From NCBI GenBank assembly GCA_938003855.1, contig CALKXD010000007.1, positions 1-64,000 on the forward strand: a DNA stretch of 64,000 bases, given 5' to 3'. This DNA comes from an uncultured Granulosicoccaceae bacterium. Its GTDB lineage: Bacteria > Pseudomonadota > Gammaproteobacteria > Granulosicoccales > Granulosicoccaceae. Shown here piece by piece: positions 1-8,357 of the stretch. A program made the position numbers and the translations under genes. The notes beneath the pieces were generated by a model. It saw only the letters and a program-made list of their open reading frames with translations, did no database searches and was not told the DNA's origin. Positions within the stretch are counted from its first letter, which is position 1. Each line of letters begins with the position of its first letter.

Positions 1-86
1 GCTCAGAGTGGTGCAGTGCAGTAAACAAGTGATATTCCGTGCAATCTCTCTGGTCAGAGAAAAAACATTAATCTCAGGAGCCACGT

Positions 87-644
87 ATGAAAAAGCAACC
101 GTATCGGCAGATAATATTCTCTTTGTCCACGTGCAGCATTCCCGTAATGCTAGCAGTGCTGGGCTCTGGCGCTCATGCCTCTGAGTTGCGTGTCAGTGGT
201 GAGTTGGCTGGTGAGGCGTCGATCAAATCGATGCCTGAGGATCGCGATCTGCTCATCACTAGCCGCGAGGATCAAATGCTGGATGCCATACTCGACAAGG
301 CGTTGCTGCCGGCGACTAACGACCATAGAGCGCAACGTCTGTCCAGTTGGCTTTGTGTGGCGCCGGATCAGCAACACTTCTGGGTGTCCGATGGTACGGA
401 CACATCAATATCAACTTACCGGTTTAGTGATCAGAACGGATCCATAAAATTTATCGAAAAGACGGCGTCGATTACCACTGATTTCCCGACCGTTACAGCA
501 GAGGATAGCTGGGTAGATCTGATGGTAAGTGATGATGGTGATACGCTCTATCAGGTGCTCGGCGAGAGCGGTGATGTTGCGGTCTATGACATAGACGGTG
601 AGTCATTGTCGCTGCTTGAAGTGTTGTCTGCGACTGATGGCTGA
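87..644 (+). CDS. Short exported beta-propeller-like protein
   Basis: The 185-residue product starts with a Sec-type signal (basic MKKQ, then a hydrophobic stretch ending near GAHA-SE). The mature part from about residue 85 carries two repeats of the form 'PDQQHFWVSDG..ISTYR' and 'SDDGDTLYQVLGESGDVAVYDI', which resemble blades of YncE/lactonase-type beta-propellers. Full propellers need six or seven blades, so this is either a small relative or a truncated remnant. An AGGAG site lies at 76-80, six bases before the ATG. The next gene converges on it. Exported location is inferred from the signal; no specific function can be assigned. Confidence 0.6.
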   Translation: MKKQPYRQIIFSLSTCSIPVMLAVLGSGAHASELRVSGELAGEASIKSMPEDRDLLITSREDQMLDAILDKALLPATNDHRAQRLSSWLCVAPDQQHFWVSDGTDTSISTYRFSDQNGSIKFIEKTASITTDFPTVTAEDSWVDLMVSDDGDTLYQVLGESGDVAVYDIDGESLSLLEVLSATDG

Positions 645-669
645 ACGAACCCCAAATGCAGAGTCTGGG

Positions 670-1395
670 CTAGAAGTTCTCCAGATGGGTGCGAACATCG
701 AGTTCATGGGTCCATGCGTTGCGTGGCTGATGATGGAGAAACAGATAGAGATCGGCCAGCCCTGACAGCCCGACAAAAGCGTCGGGGTTTTCAACAGGTT
801 GGTCTCCCAGGCGTTCGCGCAGGCGGGCACCGTTGATGCCGCCGTCGATCATCACCTGAGCCACGTGGATGCCCTGTGCACCATATTCCTTTGCCAGACT
901 TTGCACCATAGTACGCAAGCCTGCTTTGGCTGCGGTGAATGCGGCAAAGCCGGGTTTGCCGCGCAGTGATGCGCTGGCGCCGGTAAACAGCAGTGTGCCG
1001 GTTGCGCGCGGTGTCATGGTGCGAAGTGCGGCCCGTGCAAAAAGAAAACCGCCAAAACATCCCACCCGCCAGGCACGCTCGAAATAGTCAGCTTCCATTT
1101 GCAGGAAACTGCCGGGGAAATTATTACCTGCATTATAGATGCAAAGCTCCAGTGGGCCGATAGATTCGCAGTGCGCAATCAGTGCGTTGACATCGGTCTC
1201 CTGCGTGGCATCAGTGACAAAGGTGCTGGCCTGACCGCCATTATTTTTTATAGCCAGGGTTACGGCGTCAAGGGCATCAGGGGTCCGTCCTGCGGCAACC
1301 ACATGAAGCCCGCCCTGTGCTGCACGTTCACAAAGCGCTCCACCGAGCCCGTCCAGTGGTCCAACACCGAGTATCACTGCGGTAGAAGTTGTCAT
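670..1395 (-). CDS. SDR family oxidoreductase with Phe in the catalytic Tyr position
   Basis: A 241-residue Rossmann protein of the short-chain dehydrogenase/reductase superfamily. Visible are an N-terminal glycine-rich turn (GVGPLDGLGG, residues 10-19), an adenine-pocket D62 region, the NAG motif (88-90), a Ser at 141 and a Lys at 157. The residue four before the Lys, normally the catalytic Tyr of YxxxK, is Phe153 (codon TTC), so the motif reads FTAAK. Some divergent SDR groups have the same replacement and may work with another proton donor or have lost the classical reaction. It converges with the upstream gene and stands alone. Substrate unknown. Confidence 0.85.
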   Translation of the reverse strand: MTTSTAVILGVGPLDGLGGALCERAAQGGLHVVAAGRTPDALDAVTLAIKNNGGQASTFVTDATQETDVNALIAHCESIGPLELCIYNAGNNFPGSFLQMEADYFERAWRVGCFGGFLFARAALRTMTPRATGTLLFTGASASLRGKPGFAAFTAAKAGLRTMVQSLAKEYGAQGIHVAQVMIDGGINGARLRERLGDQPVENPDAFVGLSGLADLYLFLHHQPRNAWTHELDVRTHLENF

Positions 1396-1639
1396 TGTTT
1401 GTTCTCAAAGGGGGGTGAGCCGGTTACGATATCTTTTGTTGTCTCAATCGTCCAGCGTCGATTGAGTATCGCGCGATTCTATAGACCGTGTCTGTAGAGA
1501 ATCAGGTGTTTTAGCAACGGATGACTAACTGTATTGATCTGCTTAAAGGTCGTCATTAACGGTAACATTATAGGGTTTTTCGAACTCTTTGCCGCTTACA
1601 ACGTCTGAATTAAAAATCACCTTCGGCGAGACGCTATCC

Positions 1640-3025
1640 ATGATTATATCTGTTGCCAATTTAATACCGCGAGCGGTACTTGTATTGTTGATGGTACACA
1701 CTTCAATATTTGCGACTGCGGCACAGGCCGTCGATTCGAAGCCGCTGCCCGACTATGTTATCGAGCGCTTTGGTGAACCCCCGGTCATCCCGCAGGGGGC
1801 CTTTAGCAACGAGGTACGTGGCGCTGTGCAGACGCTGTTTGTTGACAGTATGCGCTCATCCAGTTGGGGACCTGATCAAACTATCGCGTTATCTGTCATC
1901 GCCGGGTCGGAGGATCCACGTCTGGCGTGGCTGCTCAGCGACCTGATGCGGTTTGTCACTGACCGGGAACTCGCTGGTGCATTAGCGAACACTGCTTTTA
2001 AACTGCTCGATATAGAGTTTGAGCAAAGTGATTACTGGCGTCAGGTTACCAACCATCTTATGGCCTGGGATATCCCCGCGCCACCCGACTATCTATCGGT
2101 CAAGCGTGCAATTTTCACCGCTGCGGTGCCTGGCTGGGATAGCATTTTTGTTGAAGGGGATATCGACTGGCGGCATGTTTCGTGGGGTGGGGTACTCATC
2201 GATGACAGACCATTCGATACAACAGATGACCCTTGCAATTGTATACCTGCTGCCGATAATCCTGCCGTGACCAGTGCGACACAGGCAACGTGGATTAAGG
2301 AAGACGATATTGTTTTTGGTGTTGAGGTAAATGGCGAATATCGTGCTTATCCGCGACGTATCATGGAAGTCAGGGAAATGGTGAATGACACGCTTGGTGG
2401 ACGAGATCTGGGTATTCCGTACTGTACCTTGTGTGGCTCGGCGCAAGCCTATTTTACCGATCAGTTACCCGACGGTATAGACCGCCCGGTGCTTAGAACC
2501 TCGGGTTTATTAATCCGCTCCAACAAGGTTATGTACGACATAAGCAGTCAGTCGGTATTCGATACCTTTCGTGGTACTGCCGTCACCGGTCCGCTGGCGA
2601 AGCGCAACATTAAACTGTCGCAGGCAGGGGTGGTTACCGCCACCTGGGGAGCATGGAAAAAAGCGCATCCGGAAACCACCGTGCTTGCCGAATCACTGGC
2701 GCTGGGTCGTGACTTTGACTTTCGCAATAACCGCGACGCCAATGGTCCGATCTTCCCGGTCGGTGATGTTGATCCCCGGCTGTCAGTGCATGAAGACATC
2801 ATCGGGCTGTTGTCTGCCTCTGGTAAGCCGGTGGCATTTCAGCGCAGTAAAGCGTATCTGGCGCTGAGTAAAGGGGAGAAAATAGAAATTGGAAATATTC
2901 GTCTGGTACTGGATGGCGGTGGCATCAGAGCGCTCGATCGCGAAGGTGCTGATCTGGGGGCGCATCAGGCGTTCTGGTTTGCATGGTCGCAGTTCTATCC
3001 GGATACCTTGCTCTGGCCGCTCTAG
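1640..3025 (+). CDS. DUF3179 domain-containing exported protein
   Basis: Matches the DUF3179 family by its core 'GVEVNGEYRAYP', 'VNDTLGGRDL', 'YCTLCGSA', 'VMYD' and 'TWGAWKKAHPETTVL' segments. The conserved YCxLCG pair of cysteines is reminiscent of metal or thiol chemistry, but the family function is not established. I chose the ATG at 1640 because it gives a clean signal sequence (MIISV...ATAAQA-VD); the frame is open back to a TTG at 1589 without a useful start. The product is about 461 residues, with an extra ~170-residue alpha-helical N-terminal part before the domain. It converges with the TssBC-like gene. Confidence 0.85.
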   Translation: MIISVANLIPRAVLVLLMVHTSIFATAAQAVDSKPLPDYVIERFGEPPVIPQGAFSNEVRGAVQTLFVDSMRSSSWGPDQTIALSVIAGSEDPRLAWLLSDLMRFVTDRELAGALANTAFKLLDIEFEQSDYWRQVTNHLMAWDIPAPPDYLSVKRAIFTAAVPGWDSIFVEGDIDWRHVSWGGVLIDDRPFDTTDDPCNCIPAADNPAVTSATQATWIKEDDIVFGVEVNGEYRAYPRRIMEVREMVNDTLGGRDLGIPYCTLCGSAQAYFTDQLPDGIDRPVLRTSGLLIRSNKVMYDISSQSVFDTFRGTAVTGPLAKRNIKLSQAGVVTATWGAWKKAHPETTVLAESLALGRDFDFRNNRDANGPIFPVGDVDPRLSVHEDIIGLLSASGKPVAFQRSKAYLALSKGEKIEIGNIRLVLDGGGIRALDREGADLGAHQAFWFAWSQFYPDTLLWPL

Positions 3026-3035
3026 AATTTTATCG

Positions 3036-3056
3036 GGCGTTGCCTTTTGCAGCGCC
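3036..3056. terminator. Hairpin between convergent genes
   Basis: GGCGTTGC, a five-base loop (CTTTT) and GCAGCGCC form an eight-pair stem with one G-U pair, located in the 60-base gap between two convergent stop codons. There is no long T-run, so a bidirectional terminator role is inferred from position. Confidence 0.4.
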
Positions 3057-3085
3057 TTAGCGGTTGACTGGTACAGGTCAGATCA

Positions 3086-4573
3086 TCAATCCCACGGCCC
3101 GGCGAGTGGCTTGCCCGGCGATGCCACGGACTGGAATCGAAACACACGCGCAGCATTGCGGTTCTTGTAACTGAGTACAGGCATCACTCCGCGCGATAAT
3201 ATTTCTTCTGCAGATCGATCCGTCAGATTTACCTCGGCAACCGGCATCAACCCGCGTTGCCCGTCGTGTGTCACTGTGACAGCAGGCAGATCAACGATAT
3301 CAGTATGGTCACCTGGCTTCATACGCCATTGTTGTGCACAGTAGGAGGTTGCCAGCAATGCAGCACTGGCGATAGAAGCGGGTCCCCAGAGTAGATCTTC
3401 GTGGTGACCTGTCTCGAATTCCTCGTAGGCAAACGGGCTGATCGGATCGGTCTTAGCGCCGTACGGCATGCGTTGCAGCAAGCGTGCAGAGCACAGACCA
3501 ATCCAGGGCGCGATAGCTGACTCACGTAACTTTTGCCAGTTCGACAATGATGGGTCAGTCGCGGGCCGCCAGTCGTCGGCGTCCGTAGTGGTGGCGAGCG
3601 GTGCATCGCATCCGTACAGTGATGGTGATGCGCATGCCAGCAGCGGGCTGCCAAACTGATTGGTGACGGATGCGAGCCCGGCGATTAACTGTAAGTCTGA
3701 GTGATCGGGCGTGACGGTCAGGTCAGAGGCGACAACAGACCATCTGCCGGCCGCGTCATTGCCTGCCATCAGCTTTGCCGCTGCTGAGGCCATCGGGTCC
3801 TTTGGCGGGTGCTCCAGCATTGCCTGCAGGTTCTCGCGATTGGTATCCCAGATCGCCACCTCGATTCGGCTGTCTAACTCAGCGTTTGAAACCACCGCGT
3901 ACAATGCCCGCCATCGGGCTTCGAGTGCCTGCAGGGCTGGCACATGCAATACCTGGCTCATCAGTGCCGCAATCGAGGCATCTACGCTACGCACCAGGCT
4001 TGCCTGTTGTGGATTTTTGCCAGGCGTGATGTGCGGTGCGACGATGGCGTGAATCAAGCTGTCAAAACCGGATTCAGGTTTTGCCGCCGGTACGTCTTCA
4101 CTGGCAGGCCGACCCAGCAGGCGCTCGATGGTGTCATCGTCGCTTTCACCGGAGCTATGGTCGGTCACTTGTTTCGCTGGTGGGGCGGCCGTGTCCGGCA
4201 GATCTGCCGTCATCTCTGCCGCAGCCTGACTGAAAGTTGCGGGGTTCTGCAGGCGTCGGCGCAGATCGCGCAACTCGCCGAAAGGTGCCAGTTTGTCGAT
4301 CAGCTCGTCGGGGTGAAAGTCATCCAGTGTGAAAGCCTGCACGCGTGTGGCCGTTCCACCGTGTGACGCGACGGTGATAATGGGAGCGATCCGATCCAGC
4401 AGATCATCGAAGTTGTCGATGTCGACGCTGTGCAGGCGTGGCTTGGTGCTGCCGGCAGTGTTCTCACCACTGAAGTCGCCAACGATCAGCAGGCGAAATG
4501 GTTGGTCCGGCTGCCGCGGTTTGCCTGTGGGTTGGAAATCAAAGGAAAACTCCAGCCTGGCTTTGTCTGTCAA
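3086..4573 (-). CDS. Orphan TssB-TssC (VipA-VipB) fusion-like sheath protein
   Basis: The 495-residue protein has two T6SS sheath regions. Residues ~10-120 match the TssB/VipA family (PFRLLIVGDFSG, KPRLHSVDIDNFDDLLDRI, LDDFHPDELIDKLAPF). After a ~55-residue Ala/Asp-rich linker, residues ~175-480 match the TssC/VipB N-terminal domain (LEARWRALY, YGCDAPL after LACASPSLYG, LQRMPYGAKTD, LLWGPASIASA). It stops at 'VFRFQSV', where ordinary TssC proteins continue into their ~110-residue C-terminal sheath domain. The start is TTG with an upstream purine-rich GGATGGAA; the nearby ATG closes after three codons. No other T6SS gene is nearby. Function unknown; a contractile role is doubtful. Confidence 0.8.
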   Translation of the reverse strand: MTDKARLEFSFDFQPTGKPRQPDQPFRLLIVGDFSGENTAGSTKPRLHSVDIDNFDDLLDRIAPIITVASHGGTATRVQAFTLDDFHPDELIDKLAPFGELRDLRRRLQNPATFSQAAAEMTADLPDTAAPPAKQVTDHSSGESDDDTIERLLGRPASEDVPAAKPESGFDSLIHAIVAPHITPGKNPQQASLVRSVDASIAALMSQVLHVPALQALEARWRALYAVVSNAELDSRIEVAIWDTNRENLQAMLEHPPKDPMASAAAKLMAGNDAAGRWSVVASDLTVTPDHSDLQLIAGLASVTNQFGSPLLACASPSLYGCDAPLATTTDADDWRPATDPSLSNWQKLRESAIAPWIGLCSARLLQRMPYGAKTDPISPFAYEEFETGHHEDLLWGPASIASAALLATSYCAQQWRMKPGDHTDIVDLPAVTVTHDGQRGLMPVAEVNLTDRSAEEILSRGVMPVLSYKNRNAARVFRFQSVASPGKPLAGPWD

Positions 4574-4637
4574 GGTTCCATCCTAGGGTTGATTTACCTC
4601 CGTGAACACTAGCACAAAGCCGGTCGCTGTTTTAACG

Positions 4638-5180
4638 TCACTCCACAGTTAGTTTCTGCAAATGCCCGAACAGATTACTGCCGGTATGTGCAAGGCTGTA
4701 AATTACTGCGGGCGGCGACTGTCGAGTCAGTACCTGCCGTGATATCCATCGCCGCTCGGTAAGTTGCCCAAGGCTTCGTGACAGCGCTCTGTCGGTGACA
4801 GGGTTTAGCTGGCGGCGTAGCTCACCGTAGCGTGTGTAGCCGGGCAGGCAGCTGATCAGCGGGAGGGACCACTTGCTGCGCAGTAACTGCCGATCTGCTC
4901 CGGGTGTAACGAGTTGATTGAGTTGGGAAGCCCATTGGGCCAGGTGCATTCCTTGTTCGGTTAACCGGTACGCTGACCGCATCGGGTGCCCGTAGCCTGC
5001 ATTCTTCTCCAGTAGGTTGAGTTCCACCAGATGGGCAACACTTGCCTGCATAGCCGTGCGACCGCAACCGGCTGCCGCGGCCAGTGGCGATGTTCGTCCG
5101 GCAATGCCATCGGCCATCAACCCCAGGGCGGTGAGTGACCAGGTGCGGGAACATAGCTTGACGAGCGTACTTTTGTCCAT
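4638..5180 (-). CDS. Tandem winged-helix HxlR-type transcriptional regulator
   Basis: The 180-residue protein contains two consecutive HxlR-like winged-helix units. The first half has 'RTWSLTALGLMADG...LVELNLLEK...YRLTEQG'. The second has the better match: 'RSKWSLPLISCLPGYTRYGELRRQL...LSRSLGQLTERRWI...YSLAHTG'. HxlR proteins are normally ~110-residue homodimers, so a fused tandem could bind DNA as a pseudo-dimer. It is divergent from a VOC gene with only 46 bases between starts, and a 13-base palindrome lies in that gap, suggesting autoregulation and control of the neighbour. Ligand not identifiable. Confidence 0.75.
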   Translation of the reverse strand: MDKSTLVKLCSRTWSLTALGLMADGIAGRTSPLAAAAGCGRTAMQASVAHLVELNLLEKNAGYGHPMRSAYRLTEQGMHLAQWASQLNQLVTPGADRQLLRSKWSLPLISCLPGYTRYGELRRQLNPVTDRALSRSLGQLTERRWISRQVLTRQSPPAVIYSLAHTGSNLFGHLQKLTVE

Positions 5181-5184
5181 ATAG

Positions 5185-5197
5185 TATAGTAACTATA
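5185..5197. promoter_or_regulatory. Palindromic operator between HxlR-type regulator and VOC gene
   Basis: TATAGTAACTATA is a perfect 13-base palindrome around a central A, five bases from the regulator start codon and 30 from the VOC start. The AT-rich arms also overlap possible -10 sequences. Binding by the adjacent regulator is inferred. Confidence 0.5.
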
Positions 5198-5226
5198 TTT
5201 TTGTGGTTTCTGCAACGGAGGGATTC

Positions 5227-5595
5227 ATGTCTACTATCACACCAGATGATAAAATCACCATCGCATTTTCTGTCACTGACCGGGGAGCCACCTCGGCGTG
5301 GTATCAGAAGCACCTTGGATTCAACGAGATTTTTGCAGTCGACGAAGCAGGCTGGACGGAGCTGTCGACCAATACACCCGGTGTGACGATCGGGCTCGGA
5401 GACGCTGAGTCCATTGATCGGGCCAGTACCACACCGGTGTTTGGTGTTGCTGATTTTGACTCAGCACGCGCGGCGCTGGAGAAACAAGGTGTCAAGTTTG
5501 ATGGTGACACCATTGAAGTAGAAGGTATGGTGAAAGTAGCCACCTTTTTTGACCCGGACGGCAACGCCTTGATGATCGCTCAGGATCTCTCGTAA
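5227..5595 (+). CDS. VOC superfamily (glyoxalase/dioxygenase-fold) protein
   Basis: A 122-residue single-domain vicinal oxygen chelate protein: 'ITIAFSVTDRGATSAWYQKHLGF' opens the first beta-alpha-beta-beta-beta unit, and 'VATFFDPDGNALMIAQD' is the typical C-terminal strand with the usual acidic metal position near the end. The ATG at 5227 is preferred over an in-frame GTG at 5203 because GGAGGG at 5217-5222 directly precedes it. It is transcribed divergently from the HxlR-type regulator and is its likely target. Substrate unknown; family members include glyoxalases, resistance proteins and ring-cleavage enzymes. Confidence 0.8.
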   Translation: MSTITPDDKITIAFSVTDRGATSAWYQKHLGFNEIFAVDEAGWTELSTNTPGVTIGLGDAESIDRASTTPVFGVADFDSARAALEKQGVKFDGDTIEVEGMVKVATFFDPDGNALMIAQDLS

Positions 5596-5741
5596 GGTGA
5601 TTTGCTGCGGCACCGGTCAGGCCGTGTGTTCGGCTGATGATGTCTGACGGGCTAATGTGGTATCAGACAAGCACGGCAATTAAATCGCGTTACGGTCTCC
5701 ATTACACGCGATAATCCCTGATCGGTATCGCAGGAGACACC

Positions 5742-6656
5742 ATGAGCAACACAAACTGGTCCGCCGGAGCAGCCTGGATGCGTGGGCGGGTAATGCCAAT
5801 TGCCGAGGCATCGCTGCCCGTCACTGACTGGGGCTTGACCCACTCAGACATCACCTACGATGTCGTTCACGCCTGGGATGGTCGCTTTTTTCGACTGGAT
5901 GATTATCTATCGCGGTTTGAACGCAGTCTGGAAAAATGTCAGTTATCGATTGACCAGTCCCGAGACGATATCCGCCGCATTCTGCACCGGATTGTCGGCC
6001 AGTCCGGGTTGCAACGCGCTTATGTATCGTTTGTTGCCAGTCGTGGCCAGCCAGCGATTCCCGGCAGTCGCGATCCACGGGATTGCGTCAATCATTTTTA
6101 CGCCTGGTGCGTGCCGTTTATCTGGGTGTTCTCCGAACAAGTAATGCAGCGCGGCGCTCATCTTTTTGTCCCTGATGACTTGCACCGGATCAGCCCTGAC
6201 TCGGTCGATCCGACAGCAAAAAATTATCACTGGGGTGACTTTACCCGTGGACTCATCGCGGCTAAAGATGCTGGCTACGACAACACCGTGCTTATCGATA
6301 ACAATGGCCATGTGACTGAGGGGCCGGGATTTAATTTGTTCATCATCAAAGACAATCAGGTCATCACACCCGGGTCCGGCGTGCTGGAAGGCATTACGCG
6401 CAAGATTGCGATGGAGTTGTGCGCGCATCAGGGCCTGTCGGTGTTGCAGGCCGATGTATCGCTTGCGCAACTGCTGGCGGCAGATGAGGTTTTTGCGACC
6501 ACAACCGGTGGTGGCATTGTCCCGGTCAGCCGCATCAACCAGCACTCATTTTCCAACGACGGTGCCGGTGAGGCGACCCTTGCGCTAAAAGACCTGTACT
6601 GGCAATGGCATGCAGACGATGCCATGAGTGAAGCGGTAGATTACGCACCGGCGTGA
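5742..6656 (+). CDS. Class IV PLP aminotransferase, likely (R)-selective amine transaminase type
   Basis: A 304-residue fold-type IV PLP enzyme. Lys160 in 'DPTAKNYHWGD' should form the internal aldimine, and Glu193 in 'TEGPGFN' should bind the pyridine nitrogen. The segment HSDITYDV (His34, Tyr39, Val41), 'WDGRFFRLDD' (45-54), 'CVPFIWV' and the C-terminal 'YWQWH' closely follow the known (R)-amine transaminases of Aspergillus terreus and Arthrobacter, as I recall those sequences, more than IlvE or D-alanine transaminase. It should transfer amino groups between chiral amines and ketones or keto acids. A strong AGGAGA site precedes the ATG. A P450 gene follows 142 bases downstream. Branched-chain transamination is the alternative. 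Confidence 0.8.
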   Translation: MSNTNWSAGAAWMRGRVMPIAEASLPVTDWGLTHSDITYDVVHAWDGRFFRLDDYLSRFERSLEKCQLSIDQSRDDIRRILHRIVGQSGLQRAYVSFVASRGQPAIPGSRDPRDCVNHFYAWCVPFIWVFSEQVMQRGAHLFVPDDLHRISPDSVDPTAKNYHWGDFTRGLIAAKDAGYDNTVLIDNNGHVTEGPGFNLFIIKDNQVITPGSGVLEGITRKIAMELCAHQGLSVLQADVSLAQLLAADEVFATTTGGGIVPVSRINQHSFSNDGAGEATLALKDLYWQWHADDAMSEAVDYAPA

Positions 6657-6798
6657 CCATTTGCCGCACCAAAGCGCCTGCCTGTCGCAGGCGATGTGTT
6701 AATACTGCTGTAGCGAATCTGTAAGACCGGCCTTGACACCCGGCAGCTCGCGACTGCTAAGCTTCTGACTGAAAGCCTGTGACCGCAAGATACCCTCT

Positions 6799-8010
6799 AT
6801 GACATCTAAAGACGCATTGTCCTTTGACCTGAATGCAATAGACCGGGCATTTATCGATGATCCGTACCCTGTGCTTGCCAATCTGCGTGAGCACGACCCC
6901 GTTCACTGTAACCCTGATGGATCGCTCTACCTGACCCGCTATAACGATGTACGCGCGGTATATCAGGATCGCACCATGGTGTCTGAGAAAACCAAAGCTT
7001 TTGGAGAAAAATTTGGCGAGGGGCCACTGTATACCCATCATACCACCAGCCTGATCTTCAACGATCCGCCTTATCATACGACCGTCAGAAAGCTACTGGC
7101 GTCTGCGTTTACACCACGCAAGCTGGCCGAGATGGAGCCGTTGATCGCAGGCATTGTCGATACTCTGCTCGACGAACTCGACGGTGCCGGTGATGTAGAT
7201 TTCGTGACCGCATTTGCCATGCGCCTGCCCACCGAAGTGATTTCATTTATGTTGGGCGTGCCGCGTGAGCATCGGCACAAGCTGCGCGGTTTTTCATTGG
7301 CGATACTCGGCGCACTTGATCCGGTCATTTCGCAGTCCAGACTCGATAGTGGCAATCAGGCTGTGGCTGAATTTGGTGCGCTACTGGGGGAGCTCATTGA
7401 TCACCGCCGTGCCAACCCTGAAGGGGCCGGGCAGGGTGAAGTGCTAGAGGCGCTGATCTTCGGCGAATTTGATGGCCGCAAGCTAACCCGTGATGAACTC
7501 ATCCAGAACTGTATATTCCTGCTTAATGCCGGCCATGAGACGACCACCAGTCTGATGGCCAACGGAGTCGGTATGCTATTGGAGGCACCGGACCAGTATC
7601 AACTGCTACGTGAACAACCGGAATATATGGCAAGCGCCGTCGAGGAAATTCTCCGGTTTGAGAGTCCGCTGCAAATTGGCAATCGCCTGACCTCATGCGA
7701 TACCGTGATCGGCGGCACAGCGGTGGCGGCCGGCACCTATATTCACACGTCTATTGCAGCCGCTAATCGGGATCCCGAGGTGTTTGCGCGGCCCGACGAA
7801 ATAGATTTTACCCGCAAGCCCAATAAGCACATTTCGTTTATTACCGGTATTCATGTGTGCCTTGGCGCAACACTGGCGCGCTATGAAGGTAAAATAGCGT
7901 TTAGTCGACTGATTAAACGCTTCCCGAATATGCAGGCTGCCGGAGCATCTGAGCGTATGCCCCTGGCAAGATTCCGTGGTTACAGCAATCTGCCGGTACG
8001 GTTTGTCTAG
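6799..8010 (+). CDS. Cytochrome P450
   Basis: A soluble bacterial P450 of 403 residues. It has the I-helix oxygen-activation motif AGHETT, the K-helix ExxR (EEILR), and the haem-binding loop FITGIHVCLG with Cys354 as thiolate ligand. The missing N-terminal anchor and the length fit class I enzymes that need a separate ferredoxin and reductase; neither is encoded nearby. It lies on the same strand as the amine transaminase gene, so a shared pathway is possible but not shown. No strong ribosome site is visible before the ATG. Substrate cannot be read from sequence. Confidence 0.93.
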   Translation: MTSKDALSFDLNAIDRAFIDDPYPVLANLREHDPVHCNPDGSLYLTRYNDVRAVYQDRTMVSEKTKAFGEKFGEGPLYTHHTTSLIFNDPPYHTTVRKLLASAFTPRKLAEMEPLIAGIVDTLLDELDGAGDVDFVTAFAMRLPTEVISFMLGVPREHRHKLRGFSLAILGALDPVISQSRLDSGNQAVAEFGALLGELIDHRRANPEGAGQGEVLEALIFGEFDGRKLTRDELIQNCIFLLNAGHETTTSLMANGVGMLLEAPDQYQLLREQPEYMASAVEEILRFESPLQIGNRLTSCDTVIGGTAVAAGTYIHTSIAAANRDPEVFARPDEIDFTRKPNKHISFITGIHVCLGATLARYEGKIAFSRLIKRFPNMQAAGASERMPLARFRGYSNLPVRFV

Positions 8011-8357
8011 AGAGTTGGTTGGCGCATATCTATCCAGTGCCTAGCCGGAAACAGGGCGTCGCGAGGATCATTCAGGTGCGTGAGATTTGGCCTGCCACAT
8101 GTGCGCTTAGTAGTTCTTAAGTAATTACCTGTGGTCGGCAAAAGATGGCGTGCCTGAGTAGTACGCAGTAGCGCTTGTTTCTGGATGGGCATTATCTAGT
8201 GTAGCGGTGAACCAGCGACTTGCGTAGTGGTGGCACAAGTCCGTTGAATTGTGAGTATCACGACCACGGGATGCAGGCTGTTATGTGCCAGCCATACGTT
8301 ATTTCCGGTGATAGCGTTTTGCCGACGAGGTTTGTTAAAAATACTGAGTGTTAGCAG
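8011..8357. other. Intergenic region, no gene recognised
   Basis: A 347-base gap between the convergent P450 and PhyH genes. No convincing coding frame, RNA or clear terminator hairpin was seen. Confidence 0.4.

Noticed and set aside
3026-4637. A type VI secretion system locus
   Set aside because: Only one sheath-like gene is present. The neighbours are a DUF3179 protein and an HxlR-type regulator; no Hcp, VgrG, ClpV, TssJ-M or baseplate gene is visible.
5943-6545. A 200-codon minus-strand frame
   Set aside because: It is antisense to the transaminase gene, which has clear motifs throughout; the minus frame has no recognisable domain.
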